5,533 nt of DNA from Acidimicrobiales bacterium (GTDB lineage Bacteria; Actinomycetota; Acidimicrobiia; Acidimicrobiales; JABEUL01). The position numbers were made by a program, and so were the translations under genes. The notes beneath the pieces were generated by a model, which was given only the letters and a program-made list of their open reading frames with translations, was not told the DNA's origin and searched no databases. The stretch lies in the NCBI GenBank assembly GCA_013044465.1, contig JABEUL010000235.1:1-5533 (forward strand), read 5' to 3'. Within the stretch, counting starts at the first letter, position 1; every line of letters begins with the position of its first letter. Shown in pieces: positions 5,206 to 5,533 of this stretch.

Positions 5206-5533
5206 GTGGTCGAAATAAATACTGCGGAAAAGTGGTCGATTTCTTCATGGAGAAACTACCCTGTAAACCAGCAACCCGAGTGGCCAGATCGCGCCCAACT
5301 TGACTCTGTTTTGGCTGAGATTTCGAAGTTACCTCCTCTAGTATTCGCAGGTGAAGCCCGAGGTCTGACGAGACATCTTGGCGAGGCTTGCAACGGAAGG
5401 GCATTTCTCCTCCAAGCCGGTGACTGTGCGGAGTCATTTGCCGATTTCACTGCAGATTCGATAAGAGACAAGCTAAAAGTCATATTACAGATGGCTGTAG
5501 TTCTTACTTATGCGGCAGGTGTGCCCGTAGTCA
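5206..5533 (+). CDS. aroG: Class II DAHP synthase (3-deoxy-7-phosphoheptulonate synthase), 5' part only
   Basis: The enzyme condenses phosphoenolpyruvate and erythrose 4-phosphate, the first step of the shikimate pathway to aromatic amino acids. Only the first 109 residues are in the window, against roughly 450 in the family. They contain WSISSWRNYPVNQQPEWPD (10-28), the N-terminal signature of the plant/actinobacterial class II type; LPPLVFAGEARGL (42-54); LLQAGDCAESF (68-78), whose Cys74 corresponds to the metal-ligand cysteine; and IRDKLKVILQMAVVLTYAAG (86-105). Most homologues have GGDCAE where this has AGDCAE. The start is the GTG at 5206, the first start codon after an in-frame TGA and placed at the leaderless distance from TACGCT. 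The expected KxGRxAGQ segment lies just past the edge. The symbol follows mycobacterial usage; class II enzymes are also named aroF or aroH. It diverges from the oxidoreductase gene with 57 bases between starts. Confidence 0.93.
   Translation, partial: MVEINTAEKWSISSWRNYPVNQQPEWPDRAQLDSVLAEISKLPPLVFAGEARGLTRHLGEACNGRAFLLQAGDCAESFADFTADSIRDKLKVILQMAVVLTYAAGVPVV

Noticed and set aside
5165..5483. Two minus-strand open frames of 75-90 codons at the right end.
   Set aside because: They are antisense to the clearly recognisable class II DAHP synthase start and match no family.

Overview
The window carries six protein-coding genes: five complete and one cut by the right edge. It looks like a lower-GC actinobacterium. 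By hand count most of it is in the mid-40s % GC. Pointers to that lineage are an MtrA/MtrB-like two-component pair, an F420-type luciferase-like oxidoreductase, a class II DAHP synthase and two start codons placed exactly where leaderless transcripts would begin. The phylum is an inference from these features; species or class cannot be read from the sequence alone.

Left part (1-2376, + strand): a non-coding, AT-rich upstream region holds a perfect GC-rich hairpin (40-60), a good sigma70-type promoter with a perfect TATAAT (123-128), and a 9-bp inverted repeat over the predicted transcription start (130-149). It leads into an OmpR/MtrA-type response regulator (284-964) and, through an ATGA start/stop overlap, its membrane histidine kinase (961-2376). 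The kinase would sense an envelope or external signal and phosphorylate the regulator on Asp53. A GTTAC-GTCACA sequence in the promoter resembles the DNA core recognised by mycobacterial MtrA, so autoregulation is a testable idea.

Middle (2403-3080, - strand): a convergent, slightly AT-richer gene encodes a sterol-desaturase/fatty-acid-hydroxylase superfamily membrane protein with four histidine clusters. It seems to have its own promoter and ribosome binding site.

Right part (3165-5148, - strand): an F420-dependent LLM oxidoreductase, then nadD (NAD biosynthesis), then rsfS (ribosome silencing factor). nadD and rsfS overlap by 14 bases, the usual bacterial pairing. Diverging from the oxidoreductase across a 57-base gap is the start of a class II DAHP synthase (first step of the shikimate pathway), which runs off the window at 5533. 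Both divergent genes have a TANNNT box exactly six bases before the start codon.

No RNA genes, insertion sequences, CRISPR arrays or convincing intrinsic terminators were seen. The window appears to be largely ordinary core-genome territory. The most interesting signals are regulatory: the promoter/operator layout before the two-component pair and the paired leaderless promoters.
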